Below, one piece after another: positions 26,376 through 36,658 of a stretch of DNA of 64,000 nt (position 1 is the first letter of the stretch; the number at the start of each line of letters is the position of its first letter). Position numbers and translations under genes: made by a program. Source of the DNA: Streptococcus mitis. Lineage in GTDB: Bacteria > Bacillota > Bacilli > Lactobacillales > Streptococcaceae. The DNA lies in the NCBI RefSeq assembly GCF_946190375.1, contig NZ_CAMIAF010000005.1, positions 46,720 through 110,719 on the forward strand, written 5' to 3'. The notes below the pieces were generated by a model, which saw nothing but the letters and a program-made list of their open reading frames with translations, did not search any database and had not been told where the DNA came from.

Positions 26376-26523
26376 TTAATGAATTTTAAGGGGATACTTT
26401 CAATTTATTTCATCTGATTCTCCCGATTGGACTAACACAGACCATATTTACTCCGACTACGTTTTTTTTACATTCTGTCCTACAAATATTAATTTGTAAG
26501 TTTTTTCTTTGTGAATATCAAAA

Positions 26524-28292
26524 TTATTGGTAGAAGAATTCTATTAAAGATTGATATAATTCACCTTTTTGTAAATTTTCATCTTTTAAATCTTGTGAAA
26601 TTATTGATTTTATACTCCCAATATCTGTTTCTTGAATACTATTACCTTCCACAAATTTTTTTGTCTGCTCTATAATAGATTTATTGGAGTCTAAATCCAA
26701 TATTATTTTAGTGAAACGCTCTTTTTCTATATTTAAAGATGGGATTTTAGTTACAACACGGTTAGCAAATTGTTCCTTTGAAAAAACTACATCTTCAATA
26801 ACTTTATTATTGGGAAGGATATGTATTTTCATTCTTAAATTATTATATTCTAAGGCTTTTATTTTTTGTTGAACCATTTTGCCTTCTTTATCCCCATCTA
26901 ACAATACAAAAACACTACGTTTTACAGGGCTAACATTATCCAAGTATATTAGGATTGGTAATATTGAGTTAGCTCCGCTTCCAATATAGTTATAGTTTAG
27001 ATCTTTTGATTTACCTGCTATACCATCAGAAAATTTGCCGTATCTTATTTGTGGGATATCCTTTTGATTCTCAAGTAATTTTACTATGTAATTCCGATCT
27101 GTTTCTCCTTCACAGACAATTACATAAGGGTAGTCGTTTACATTATCTAATAGACCATAATTTTTCAATACCTCATATCTGTTTTTACGATCCATAGTTT
27201 CAATAACTGTGTACTTATTGATGTCTTCCTGATTTTTGCTTCGTTTATATTTGTTTTTTTCTGATTTTTGTTTTAAATATGAAAACGAATAGTTTGAGTT
27301 ACTCATCTCATTTAAATAAGTACTAGAATGTGAAGTCATGAAAATTTGTATATTAGAAGTATCATCATTATTTAAATTCGCTATAGTTTGCTCAAGTTTG
27401 TTTTTAATCTGTTTTTCTAATAATGGATATAAAAAAGCCTCAGGTTCATCTAATAGGATAATTTTATTCTCTTTCGTATATATTTCTTTTAATAAATATA
27501 TTGTTATTAAAATTAGAGAAGCTCTTTGAACACCTGCACCTTTCGTACCAAATTCTTGAGCGTAATTATCATCAAGTCTAAGTTTGATATTCTCCATCAA
27601 AAACTTCGTTATTTCTTTATTCAAATCAAACTCAAACTTGGGTTCAATATTAAATCCTTCCATTGATTTAAATTGTTCGGATAACTCGCCTTCTATACTA
27701 GAAATATTCGTACTAAATGCGTCTTTAAGCTGTTTGTAGCTCTCTTCGAATTTTTTAACAGAATCTTTTATTATTTTATTTTTCTTTTGATAATATTTGA
27801 ATATCAGATCATTTATCAAATTTTGTGATTGTCTTTCAATATTATCATCAGTGGTACTTAAAAAAACACATTTTATTTTTTTTCTAGATAATTTTTAATA
27901 TCACTATTACTTTTTAACTTACTTTTGATGTCTGCATTTTGAGTTATTAGAGAATAAACTCCTCCTTTTTTCTCTAATTTATTTAAATTACAAGATATTG
28001 TGTATTTTTTAAATCCATCAGATTTAGAATTTAAAATCTCATCATCAGAAAAAGTAATATCAATTTTAGGTAATTTACTCGCGCCTCCAGTAATTTTTTT
28101 GATATAATTTATGTCAACAGAAGGATTAAATGACGCTGGATTAAAAAATAAATATATAGCTCTTAGCAAGTTTGTTTTACCTACATTATTCTTACCAACC
28201 ATTACATTAATTTTAGAAAGGTTTGTAATTTCATTTCCATTTTCCTTATATGATCTATAATTCGCAATTTTAATTTCTTCAATTTTTAACAC
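26524..28292 (-). pseudogene. OLD-type ATPase/TOPRIM nuclease, frameshifted in an A8 run
   Basis: Two adjoining frames make one OLD-family protein of about 589 residues. The first (28292 to 27873) has Walker A VGKNNVGKTNLL. The second (27819 to 26524) has the ABC-type Walker B LLDEPEAFLYP, an H-loop TSHSS, and a C-terminal TOPRIM domain with VIVCEGETDRN and FVLLDGDKEGK. They are separated by a single -1 shift in a run of eight A residues on the coding strand (27876-27883). One added A restores an unbroken frame through YLEKKIKCVFLSTTDDNIE. OLD proteins are antiphage nucleases. No UvrD-like gene (GajB) is nearby. Confidence 0.88.
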
Positions 28293-28385
28293 AACTATCT
28301 CCTTTATAAATAAACTTTACTTCTTATATTATATATCAATTTAAAGAATTATGCTAGTTATATTAAAATGTTTTAATGATATTTT

Positions 28386-29165
28386 GTCAATGATTTGTGT
28401 AAACACTCAAGTAGAATTTAATAATATTAATCAAATAAACTTTCTGGCATATCAGAACATTCTACAAAACCTTTATGGATTTGTAGAATCTGCTTTAAAT
28501 AAGAATACTAAATAGCACCCCACAACTTCCTCATTAGGAAAAGAACCCTTCTTTTTATTTGAACGTTTGATTTCCTTGTTGAGGGACTCAATGAGGTTTG
28601 TAGCGTAAAGACTAGACAAAATTTGGTAAGGAAACCGATAAAAAGTTAAGAATTTATCTGTTAATTCCAACTGTCACATCACTTTCCCATATTTAGAGTA
28701 ATAAATCCATCTAAAGCTTGTTCTGCTACTTCTAGAGTGTTTGGATGATAAATCTTTTTAAATTGCTCCAGAATGACTGCACTATCTATTCTTTTCACTT
28801 TACTAGCTAGGGATTTCGACTAATATAAATCAAACAACGCTGTTACTTGGCTAAAGGATAACCCTGACTGATTATCTGGTATAGTCCCTTAAATCCATCT
28901 GTGACTATGAGTGAAACCTATTGACTCCCTTGTTTTGCAGTTTTTCTAGTAAATCTGACCAAGAAAAATGATTTTCATTTGAGATAATCTCATATCCAAG
29001 GACAGCTTTATATCCCTCTGGTGTGATTCCAAGTGCAATATAAATGCGTTTGATACATTTATATTTTAACAAGTTTCGTCATTCCTTTAAAATCAACATT
29101 TTCCCGTGTTTCCTGAAAATAAATTTACAACCAATTTGAATAAGTTTCAGTTAAATGGTGTGAAT
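28386..29165 (-). mobile_element. IS256-family element, decayed
   Basis: Transposase pieces are readable on the minus strand. The C-terminal part at 28473-28670 has IEYATNLIESLNKEIKR-like sequence (LYATNLIESLNKEIKRSNKK) and ends in VVGCYLVFLF. Further up, near 28925-29060, IYIALGITPEGYKAVLGYEI matches the Mutator/IS256 transposase core. Several stops and shifts break the gene. The 28386 end carries a TTGTGTAAACACT terminal-repeat-like sequence. Confidence 0.75.
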
Positions 29166-29169
29166 TTTA

Positions 29170-29345
29170 CCCTATAGGAACATCTATCAAGTAATTTATA
29201 TCTTCCAACTCTCCCTCATTAAATATTTGATAAAAACATTGTATAAAGTAGCATTTACTTTATCAAATTCATTAATTAATACAATTTTGGTTTCTCTGGA
29301 CAATAAATCCTTAGCTTCTGTAAAAAACTATTGCTGTAGATTTAT
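29170..29345 (-). pseudogene. AAA ATPase remnant
   Basis: On the minus strand the frame reads SRETKIVLINEFDKVNATLYNVF and, after a shift, YQIFNEGELEDINYLIDV. This resembles the Walker B and sensor region of Clp-like AAA ATPases (DEIDK...FYQLFDEG...NY). No start or Walker A survives nearby. Confidence 0.45.
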
Positions 29346-29393
29346 GGAAATAAATTACTTTTTCAGTATACTCATAAATTACCCCTGCGTCAC

Positions 29394-30158
29394 CTAGCAA
29401 TTATCACCTAACTCCCTCAACCTTTCCTGCCCTATCTTCAACATCTCTTCTTCCACCGTGTTCCATTTTCCAAATAGGCATTCGTGTAAAACTTCTGCTG
29501 CTGAGGTTTCGTCTACTTGCGAATCATAAACACACGATTGATCTCTTTGATAAATTTGAATTTGTCTAAAAAGTTCATCCTTTTCTAACTCCCGTAAGTT
29601 ATCAACCAAATGTTCTACAATTCCATCATGGTGTGCTTTAGGAGTCGCTCTAGCCTGACTAGGATCTATGGCGTAGAGCTCCTCATAACGTATCAAAGTA
29701 CTGAGATAGGACAATTCTGGCTTAGTCGCAATTAGTGCGAGTGAGACTTGATAGCCTCTATTTGTCAATAATTGTGCTGTTTTTCGAGGAACTTCGGTTG
29801 TTCTCAAGGTACCCTCGATTAATAGATGATAACCTTGCTTACTCAACTCATCTACAAGATATTCAACCATTTGTCCCGCGAATACTTTGGTATAATCCAC
29901 ACTATCTTTACCATACTTTTCCTGTAGAGCAAGGTAGTTCGGATGAAAAGAGCGATAACTATCTCCATCAATAATAATGATATCTCCTTGAAATTCCCTT
30001 TGTTTAATACGATGAATCGTTGTCTTACCAGCATCACTCTGTCCACCAAGCAAAATAGCCTTGGGCTGAGATGAAGTTGTTTTTCCACGAGTTAAAGAAC
30101 GAACGAGTCGATTAGAGGCTTTAATAAAGTCATCCTGGCTAAATTTATCTAATTTCAT
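29394..30158 (-). CDS. pezT: PezT zeta-type toxin (UDP-sugar kinase)
   Basis: A 254-residue zeta-family kinase, about the length of pneumococcal PezT. The P-loop GGQSDAGKTT has Lys45 and Thr46, and Asp66 in IIDGDSYRSFHP is the catalytic base. A later GTLRTTEVPRKTA segment binds the sugar nucleotide. PezT phosphorylates UDP-N-acetylglucosamine, which blocks cell-wall synthesis when the antitoxin is lost. The start codon overlaps the pezA stop by 1 nt (TAATG). No frameshift is seen and the active-site residues are present, so it should be functional. Confidence 0.95.
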   Translation of the reverse strand: MKLDKFSQDDFIKASNRLVRSLTRGKTTSSQPKAILLGGQSDAGKTTIHRIKQREFQGDIIIIDGDSYRSFHPNYLALQEKYGKDSVDYTKVFAGQMVEYLVDELSKQGYHLLIEGTLRTTEVPRKTAQLLTNRGYQVSLALIATKPELSYLSTLIRYEELYAIDPSQARATPKAHHDGIVEHLVDNLRELEKDELFRQIQIYQRDQSCVYDSQVDETSAAEVLHECLFGKWNTVEEEMLKIGQERLRELGDNC

Positions 30159-30634
30159 TAAGCCACCACTAGATGACTAGCTTGTTCTAGCACACGTTCA
30201 ATGCCATCCAAATAGCCATTATATCGCTCTACTTCCTCAAAAGTAGCAACAAGATAAATCTTCGTGTTAATCAAATCAGAAATATCATCGCTCATTAGAA
30301 CCCAAGGATTAGAACCATCATCAAATTCAATTCCTTGTTCATCTTGAAAACGATAAAGTTGCGCTAAGATATTCGCTCCTCGTTCCTTTATCAATTCTAT
30401 TTTTAATGTTAACTGATAATCTTCTACTGGTGTGAGCATTTTTTCCTCCCCTACGATATCGATATAGGAAACGTTAAATTTTTTGCAGATACGATCTACT
30501 AATTCTGTCGAAACTGAACTTATTCCATTCTCATAACGGCTCAGGCTATTTCGAGAGATACCAATAATCTTTGCGAATTCAGGTTGGGTGAGATCATGTG
30601 TTTTACGTAATGTTTTTATATTTTCTCCAATCAT
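30158..30634 (-). CDS. pezA: PezA antitoxin and repressor
   Basis: A 158-residue protein from the ATG at 30634. A longer frame upstream would run through the operator, so I reject it. The N-terminal XRE helix-turn-helix (LRKTHDLTQPEFAKIIGISRNSLSRYENG) binds the operator, and the C-terminal about 90 residues neutralise PezT. AGGAGG-like sequence lies 8 nt upstream. It overlaps pezT by 1 nt, so the antitoxin is made first. It represses its own operon together with PezT. Confidence 0.95.
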   Translation of the reverse strand: MIGENIKTLRKTHDLTQPEFAKIIGISRNSLSRYENGISSVSTELVDRICKKFNVSYIDIVGEEKMLTPVEDYQLTLKIELIKERGANILAQLYRFQDEQGIEFDDGSNPWVLMSDDISDLINTKIYLVATFEEVERYNGYLDGIERVLEQASHLVVA

Positions 30635-30680
30635 AAGAACCCTCCTTTTATTTATTTCTATTATAGCACAAAAACAGAAA

Positions 30681-30698
30681 CGCACCATTTTTGGTGCG
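30681..30698. promoter_or_regulatory. Probable PezA operator
   Basis: CGCACCATTTTTGGTGCG is a perfect inverted repeat (7-bp arms, 4-nt A/T spacer) 47 nt upstream of pezA, where the PezA-binding palindrome of known pezAT operons lies. Confidence 0.75.
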
Positions 30699-30907
30699 CC
30701 AAAAAACGCAAATTTTATTAAAAATATTAATATCTAAGATTTAGAGATTGAAGACTGCATCACGAAAACTCTGAAAAGTACTGATATCCTGCTATTTCCC
30801 ATAGTATTTAAATTTTTAAGCAAAACAAAAAGACACCCAAGAGATGACTCTTGAATGCTTTAAAACATTAATATAATCGTATTGATTAACATTTTGAAAA
30901 TTTGCTA

Positions 30908-30936
30908 GCTTTGCGAGCTTTTTTCAAGTCTGGTTT
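30908..30936. repeat. Diverged copy of the rpsI tail (attachment-like)
   Basis: GCTTTGCGAGC...CAAGTCTGGTTT matches the rpsI-tail sequence at 19842 and 45634 with about six differences. Leftward it encodes [11 protein letters not shown], which suggests an rpsI tail from another streptococcus. The preceding 80 nt (ATATAATCGTATTGATTAAC) match the end of the integrase remnant at about 45440-45460. The rest of 30720-31158 holds no gene that I can see. Confidence 0.65.
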
Positions 30937-31158
30937 AACACGGTTTGATTTCAAGCAATCTATAAATAGCTTTATATCAAATTTTAGCCGATTCGTACTG
31001 CTGTTTTATTTCAAAAAAATTGAATATAAGTTTGATAAATAAGAGGGAAATTATATCTCCTCATTCGTGACACTTACGACAGATTAACGACTTAATATTC
31101 TACCCTTCCTTCATAAACAAAATCAAATAAGTTAGTTATAAAAAGATAACTTGTATTT

Positions 31159-31941
31159 TTATTTTATGATATCAATTACTTCCTCAATACTCAATGAAAA
31201 GTTATCAGCTATTCTAATCGGAATAATAAAGCCTTTAGAAGTTCCTCTATGAGCACCGACTTTCCTCAAATCTCGATAATGTTCTATATTTTGATACAAT
31301 TCGATTAATTTATTTTTCTCAAAATAGTAGATAAAAGAATAATTACCAATCGCGATAATCTTTGTATTATCCTCCTTAAAAATACCACTGGAAACAAACA
31401 TCTGCTGTCTTGTCAAACTCTCTTCAATTTCAATATATAGATTACCTGTCTTTTCTGAACATTTGTCATATTTAATTTCAACTCCGGCTTTACTTTCACC
31501 TGAATACTGACCATCTCTACTATAAAACAAACCAATGTCAAACCCATTTTTAAAAAATTTATCTGATACAAACAATTCAAATCTATGAGAATCCGTCAAA
31601 TTCCTCAAGTAATAATCACTTTTATTACGATCTTTCCAAATTACAGGCTTTTCGTATTCCCATTTTTTAGTTATAAATTTTACTAAATAATCTCTAATTT
31701 GTTCTTCATTAAGAACTGAAATATACCATTCAAAATTTGACCTATCTTTTGATGTAAGCATCATGTTATATTGTTCTATTAGGGCTTCATAAAAGTAAAT
31801 TCTTTCGGTTACATTATTATTAAAAACATATCCAGAAAGTTCTTGCCGCGGAACATGATTAAGCAATGCATGATAAGCATGCAATAATAAATGACTGATT
31901 GGTGTTATTGGACTATTAATATCAATTATATTTTGTTGCAT
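31159..31941 (-). CDS. Type III R-M accessory protein, possible nuclease
   Basis: A 260-residue protein, last in the mod-res operon, 14 nt after res. AAGGAAG precedes the ATG. The middle holds a strand-rich block with GLFYSRDGQYSGESKAGVEIKYDKCSEKTGNLYIEIEES. The pattern D...EIK...E resembles the core of PD-(D/E)XK nucleases that have the GNLYIE ending. Standard type III systems have only Mod and Res, so this third gene is unusual. It could be an extra nuclease or a specificity or inhibitor protein. Confidence 0.65.
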   Translation of the reverse strand: MQQNIIDINSPITPISHLLLHAYHALLNHVPRQELSGYVFNNNVTERIYFYEALIEQYNMMLTSKDRSNFEWYISVLNEEQIRDYLVKFITKKWEYEKPVIWKDRNKSDYYLRNLTDSHRFELFVSDKFFKNGFDIGLFYSRDGQYSGESKAGVEIKYDKCSEKTGNLYIEIEESLTRQQMFVSSGIFKEDNTKIIAIGNYSFIYYFEKNKLIELYQNIEHYRDLRKVGAHRGTSKGFIIPIRIADNFSLSIEEVIDIIK

Positions 31942-31955
31942 CTAATATTACTTCC

Positions 31956-34595
31956 TTACAATTTTTTCAAACTCTCTTTAAAAATCTTTTTCGTTAATCC
32001 TTCATTAAAGAATGGTAAACCAACAATTCTGTATCTTTCGTCATCAATCAATGTTCTAGCTTCATCTCTCTCTGTAATTTGGCGTAGAAATTCTTGCTTC
32101 CATCCTTCTTTACTATTTTCAAAAGTGTTTTCTGCATCTAAGAACTGACTACCCTTTGGTTCAATAAAAATCTGCCAAGAAACATTTCCCATCTTTTTAT
32201 CATTCGCAAACATCAAAAAATCAGGTTCAAAAGGTTGACCTTTGTCAAAACTATAAATTTTAACTGCTTTTTCATTCCTAAGAAGATAAATATCTGTCCA
32301 TTTTTCTTCAAGTTCCGACATAAGCTCTTTTATCAACCTAACAAGTAATTTTTCCTCACTAGTTCCAAAATTATCATCATAAGCATACCAGTCTAGTCTA
32401 TCAAGATCTTCAAAATATTTTGTTTCTTTCGGATCTTTTTGTGAAAGTCCAAACTCGGCTTGACTACGTCTATCAATAGTGTATTTCCTAAGGATATTGT
32501 CCTCAAAAAGATCTTTGATTGCATACTTTGTAAACATTTCTGAACCAAAATATCGTTCTTCTACAGCAATCAAATCTTTCTCTATGAAATGGAGTAATTT
32601 TTCAGTGATATACAGTTTATCTTCTTGCGTTAAATCTGATATGGCTTTATAACTACTCTCAACTCGTATATTTATTCCTGATAACATATTAATGAATTCC
32701 GAAACACTTTGTAAACCCAAAAATACTTTTTGAAGATTATCAAATGTGAAATTCTTATTTCTATTAATTGCTGTACGAACAATGTTATTTCCAATTTCTT
32801 TACTAAACTTAAAACTTAGCGATTCAAGTGTTTCATACACATATTTGATTTCATCAAATGCATATATGTCACGTATATTCCCTTGAGTCGGAAGAGTTAC
32901 TTCAAAGGAATCTGGGATAAACGAACTGTCAAAACTCTCTTGGCGTTCTTCAACAAATTGCTTATACGATAAGCGTGTGTTCATCCAAACAACTCCATCC
33001 AAATAGGTTCGAGTTTTTTTAAATGACTCTTTTAGTTTCAACTCACGCTCTTCCAAATTCTGATCATCATAAATTCCAGATTCTCGTAAAACCTGTTTTA
33101 GTTCAGAAATATATCGTGGATTGTTAGCAGAATGATAATGAAGTTGTTCAATCACACGAAGATCATTATTTTCATTTCCATCAAACTTTCGTGTATATTT
33201 TTCGTCTACTTTATCACCTATTACAAAAGGATAATATCTAGCTCCACGACCAATAAGTTGTTTCTCTGAATTTGTGGTTTTTCCTGCTACAAATCCATTC
33301 TTTGTTATTTTGCCATCACGTGTATCATATAGGCGTACAATATCAAAGAGGTTAAGAACATCCCAACCTTCGTTAAGCATATCCACAGCAAAAATAGCAC
33401 GAATTCCATTTGAAGGAAGCTCCAAAGTATTTAACTCCACCAAATTACTACTACTTTTATTTTTTCCATCAATCAAAAGCATTCGTTCTGGACGAAAATC
33501 ATCTTTCAACTCATCGATCAGATCTTGAAATGATAATCCTATTTCATCAAAGAAATCAAATGCTTTTTCCAATATCCCTTTTTCATTTGCTTCATTTTGA
33601 TGCACAGCCTTTTGTTTCTGCAATTGATCCACGGTTAAATTCGAAAGCATCTCTAAAAATATTTCTAAGTTAGCCTTACTTTCAGTAATTTTTTGTGATT
33701 TAAACATCACTAAGGGTTTAAGATTAATATTATATTTGAGGGCGATTTTCTTACGATACTGACTAATTAAAATTGCTTGTAACATCCGTGTTGGAACTTC
33801 ACTATCTACCAAATGAAAGAGGACATCTTTTGAATACTTGTCCAAGCGAAACTCTTTTAAGTCATACTTGAAAATCAAAGATTTTTCATATTTTTTACCA
33901 ATATCTGGATTTCCTAAATCAATGGTTGCTGTAAATTCAAACAAAGATGACTTTTTAGCTATATCTTGAATATTAGTAATGGTGGAAGTCCAACTATCAT
34001 TCTCATCCTTTTCTTTCTTGACTAAACCAGCATTCAAGTGATGAGCTTCATCTGCCAATAACACAACCGATAAATCTTCAAACTGTTCATATGTTAGCCG
34101 ATTTTCTCGTGGAGTATTCAAATCTTGATGAAGTTTTTGAATAGTGGTAAAAACTATATTTATACTATCAGACTGACTATCTGAAAAATCCGTTACCTCA
34201 CGTACTTCCACTACTTGGTTATCAATTGTTATCTTATCAGTAAACAAATACTTGCCTGTTTCATTTTGCAAAAAGTTAGCTCTCGTCTTGGTGAGGATAT
34301 TATCATTATTGACAAAAAAGATAAAATTCCGTTCGCCTTGTTTAAACTTTTCTAGAATAATCGCTGCCATTAGCAAGGTTTTTCCAGAACCTGTTGCCAT
34401 ATTGTAGAGGACATGTTCTAGTTTTTGATAATTTTTCTCATCATTTTTATAGTAGAGATAGCGCCCCACCGCCTCTTTTTGATATGGGCGCAGTGGATAT
34501 TTTAGATTTTGCGTGATATAGTCAGGAATGTTTTCCTTAAAGTTGACAAACCCATTTTCAGTAGCTTGGTTGTAAATTTCATAAACAAAAGTCAT
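31956..34595 (-). CDS. res: Type III restriction enzyme, Res subunit
   Basis: An 879-residue helicase-nuclease. The superfamily 2 motifs are an N-terminal RPYQKEAV Q-like motif, Walker A ATGSGKT (67-73), DEAH in LLADEAHHLN, TATID in motif III position and GRGARYYPF as motif VI. The C-terminus carries the nuclease motif PDF...FIEPKG. Res subunits translocate or diffuse along DNA and cut with Mod when two unmethylated sites face each other. The gene is intact and starts 4 nt after the mod stop with GGAG nearby. Confidence 0.93.
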   Translation of the reverse strand: MTFVYEIYNQATENGFVNFKENIPDYITQNLKYPLRPYQKEAVGRYLYYKNDEKNYQKLEHVLYNMATGSGKTLLMAAIILEKFKQGERNFIFFVNNDNILTKTRANFLQNETGKYLFTDKITIDNQVVEVREVTDFSDSQSDSINIVFTTIQKLHQDLNTPRENRLTYEQFEDLSVVLLADEAHHLNAGLVKKEKDENDSWTSTITNIQDIAKKSSLFEFTATIDLGNPDIGKKYEKSLIFKYDLKEFRLDKYSKDVLFHLVDSEVPTRMLQAILISQYRKKIALKYNINLKPLVMFKSQKITESKANLEIFLEMLSNLTVDQLQKQKAVHQNEANEKGILEKAFDFFDEIGLSFQDLIDELKDDFRPERMLLIDGKNKSSSNLVELNTLELPSNGIRAIFAVDMLNEGWDVLNLFDIVRLYDTRDGKITKNGFVAGKTTNSEKQLIGRGARYYPFVIGDKVDEKYTRKFDGNENNDLRVIEQLHYHSANNPRYISELKQVLRESGIYDDQNLEERELKLKESFKKTRTYLDGVVWMNTRLSYKQFVEERQESFDSSFIPDSFEVTLPTQGNIRDIYAFDEIKYVYETLESLSFKFSKEIGNNIVRTAINRNKNFTFDNLQKVFLGLQSVSEFINMLSGINIRVESSYKAISDLTQEDKLYITEKLLHFIEKDLIAVEERYFGSEMFTKYAIKDLFEDNILRKYTIDRRSQAEFGLSQKDPKETKYFEDLDRLDWYAYDDNFGTSEEKLLVRLIKELMSELEEKWTDIYLLRNEKAVKIYSFDKGQPFEPDFLMFANDKKMGNVSWQIFIEPKGSQFLDAENTFENSKEGWKQEFLRQITERDEARTLIDDERYRIVGLPFFNEGLTKKIFKESLKKL

Positions 34596-34598
34596 GGC

Positions 34599-36533
34599 CT
34601 ACTCCTCTCCGTAAAACGCACGGTTGAGTTCTTTCTCTTGTTTGGTAATGTCATAGTCGCTATCATCTATCTCAGTGTAGTTGACATAAAGATTATTATT
34701 GTCCACTAACTCCAACAATATCTGCTTTTGTTCAGCAAGAGAAATTTTTTCAAACTCTTGTTTTTTCAACTTTTTAGGGTCAACACGGTAAGATAGAAAA
34801 GATGATTTCTTAGCTTGTTCAAATAACTTTGATAGAACCTCAGAAGACGTTGCTTCCAAAACAGAATTTTTGAAGTCTTGTGCATCGTTTTTTAGTTCGC
34901 AATAAACAAAAGACCCTCCACCATTCCAGTTGACATCTTTTGAGATGCCTCTTTGTTCTCCGTCAATTACTTTTTTTAAGCGTTCCACGGAAACTGTCTC
35001 AATGTAGTCCATCTGTTCAATACCAATGTATTGACGGTTCATTTTATGGGCGACAGCTGCAGTTGTTCCAGAGCCAAGATGGTAGTCAAGTACTATATCT
35101 CCTTCTTTTGTAAACATTTCCAAATAATATCGAATGTATTCTTCTGGTTTTTTACCATTTCTAAAGGAAACGTCTCCTTCAGAGTTTACAGAATTATATT
35201 GTTGAACGAAATCTACAAAATTAGGGTATGGTTTTAACGTATAATCACTTCCAATAGGCTTACCTGGGTAGTAAAAACCATTCTTATTACCATTTTTTGG
35301 AAGTTCAAAAATTCTAAACTCACGACCATCATCCCCCATATTTGGGACAGTGAAAATAGTTCCTTCAGGATACTTATCTATTAACCCTTCTAAATGCGAA
35401 ACATAAAAACGACCACTTGAATTTTTTTCACGTATACTACCACGGATTGACATCGATTTTAATCCACCCTCGTGCCCCTCACTTCTAGTAATGGTAATAT
35501 CATCTGGAAGATAAACGTTGATGTTTTTTTCTCCGACTTTAAAAGTATCGTATGGAGTTTCGGGGAAATCAAAATCATACTGATAATCCTCAATTGTTTT
35601 CATTATCTTTTTCTTTGGCAACTTATAATTACTTAGTTTACTGTATACCAATGCGTACTCTAAAACATCATTAAATTCTTTATCACCTGTTAAACTTCTT
35701 TCCGGATGTCGTACAAGAACATTTACATCCATTTTATGATTTTCTTCAGTAAATAGTTCATCCATCATGACTCGCAAATATGGAAATTCATGAAAACTAA
35801 TTTGAACAATGATAACCCCATCAGTTCTCAATAAATCTTTAGCAATAGTCAAACGATTTTTCATAAAAGTCAGCCATGTACTTCTATTAAAATTATCATT
35901 ATAGCCAAAACTATCACTTCCAGTATTATAAGGTGGATCAATATAAATCAACTTGACTTGTCCACCAAACCGTTTCTTGAGGCTATGCAGTGCAAGCAGA
36001 TTATTTCCCTTGATAATGAGATTATCTGTATCCTTTAACTCCTCAACCTCTTGCTCACCATCTTTATCATAACGCTTGAAATTGCTCAACACCTTGTCGT
36101 CCAGCAAGCGATTGATTTCTGCTGGAGCGAGTATCTCATTAAAGAAGATCTCTTGTCGTTTAGTATCGTCTTTTGTTTGTCCACCCTCGAGCACACAGTC
36201 TTTATAGGGAAAGTTCAGCACTACTTCTTTATTTTCAGAAAGGTAGTTTCCGTCAGCTGTTCCCAAACCAATTTTTGTCTTGTAAGCAGTAAAACTATCT
36301 GGCAAAAATTCTTTATTATTTAAAAATTGTAAAAAGACATCTTTTTTAAAAACTAGGACACCATCTTGCAGTTTAGTAAAAAACTGTTGGGCAATTTTTT
36401 CGTTGCCTAACAATACATTCAAAAGTTCTGGATTATACTGTCTGGCAAGTTCTGCTAATTTATTCTTATTGAGAACTCCTTCAACTAGAAATGCTTCACT
36501 AGTCTCTAATATTTGTTCCAATTCCCGCTTCAT
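34599..36533 (-). CDS. mod: Type III DNA methyltransferase, Mod subunit
   Basis: A 644-residue beta-class adenine methyltransferase. Motif IV DPPY lies at 199-202 (LIYIDPPYNTGSD) and the SAM-binding motif near residue 500 (DYHLGSGTTAAVAHKM), with the target recognition domain between them. The glycine motif reads LGSGTT. Mod sets the recognition site for the restriction complex. I see no long simple-sequence repeat in the 5' part, so it shows no obvious phase-variation tract. It heads a three-gene operon with GGAG at the start. Confidence 0.93.
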   Translation of the reverse strand: MKRELEQILETSEAFLVEGVLNKNKLAELARQYNPELLNVLLGNEKIAQQFFTKLQDGVLVFKKDVFLQFLNNKEFLPDSFTAYKTKIGLGTADGNYLSENKEVVLNFPYKDCVLEGGQTKDDTKRQEIFFNEILAPAEINRLLDDKVLSNFKRYDKDGEQEVEELKDTDNLIIKGNNLLALHSLKKRFGGQVKLIYIDPPYNTGSDSFGYNDNFNRSTWLTFMKNRLTIAKDLLRTDGVIIVQISFHEFPYLRVMMDELFTEENHKMDVNVLVRHPERSLTGDKEFNDVLEYALVYSKLSNYKLPKKKIMKTIEDYQYDFDFPETPYDTFKVGEKNINVYLPDDITITRSEGHEGGLKSMSIRGSIREKNSSGRFYVSHLEGLIDKYPEGTIFTVPNMGDDGREFRIFELPKNGNKNGFYYPGKPIGSDYTLKPYPNFVDFVQQYNSVNSEGDVSFRNGKKPEEYIRYYLEMFTKEGDIVLDYHLGSGTTAAVAHKMNRQYIGIEQMDYIETVSVERLKKVIDGEQRGISKDVNWNGGGSFVYCELKNDAQDFKNSVLEATSSEVLSKLFEQAKKSSFLSYRVDPKKLKKQEFEKISLAEQKQILLELVDNNNLYVNYTEIDDSDYDITKQEKELNRAFYGEE

Positions 36534-36658
36534 ATTTTTCTCCTAAAAAATATTATAAATAACAATCTCCATATTTATTGGATTAAAAAGGAAATCATTA
36601 GTGTATTGATGTCCCTATTATAGCATATTTAGGTCTTAGATAGTCATAGTAGTGATAA

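Noticed and set aside
26524-28292. Gabija system (GajA plus GajB).
   Set aside because: The OLD-type protein would fit GajA, but no UvrD/PcrA-like GajB gene lies next to it. Only an IS relic and a methylase pseudogene flank it.
30158-30688. Longer pezA start at 30688.
   Set aside because: It would run the coding sequence upstream of the normal PezA start into the promoter and operator region. The ATG at 30634 has a proper ribosome binding site and gives the known PezA length.
34599-36533. Phase-variable mod gene.
   Set aside because: No tandem simple repeats or long homopolymers were seen in the 5' half of mod.
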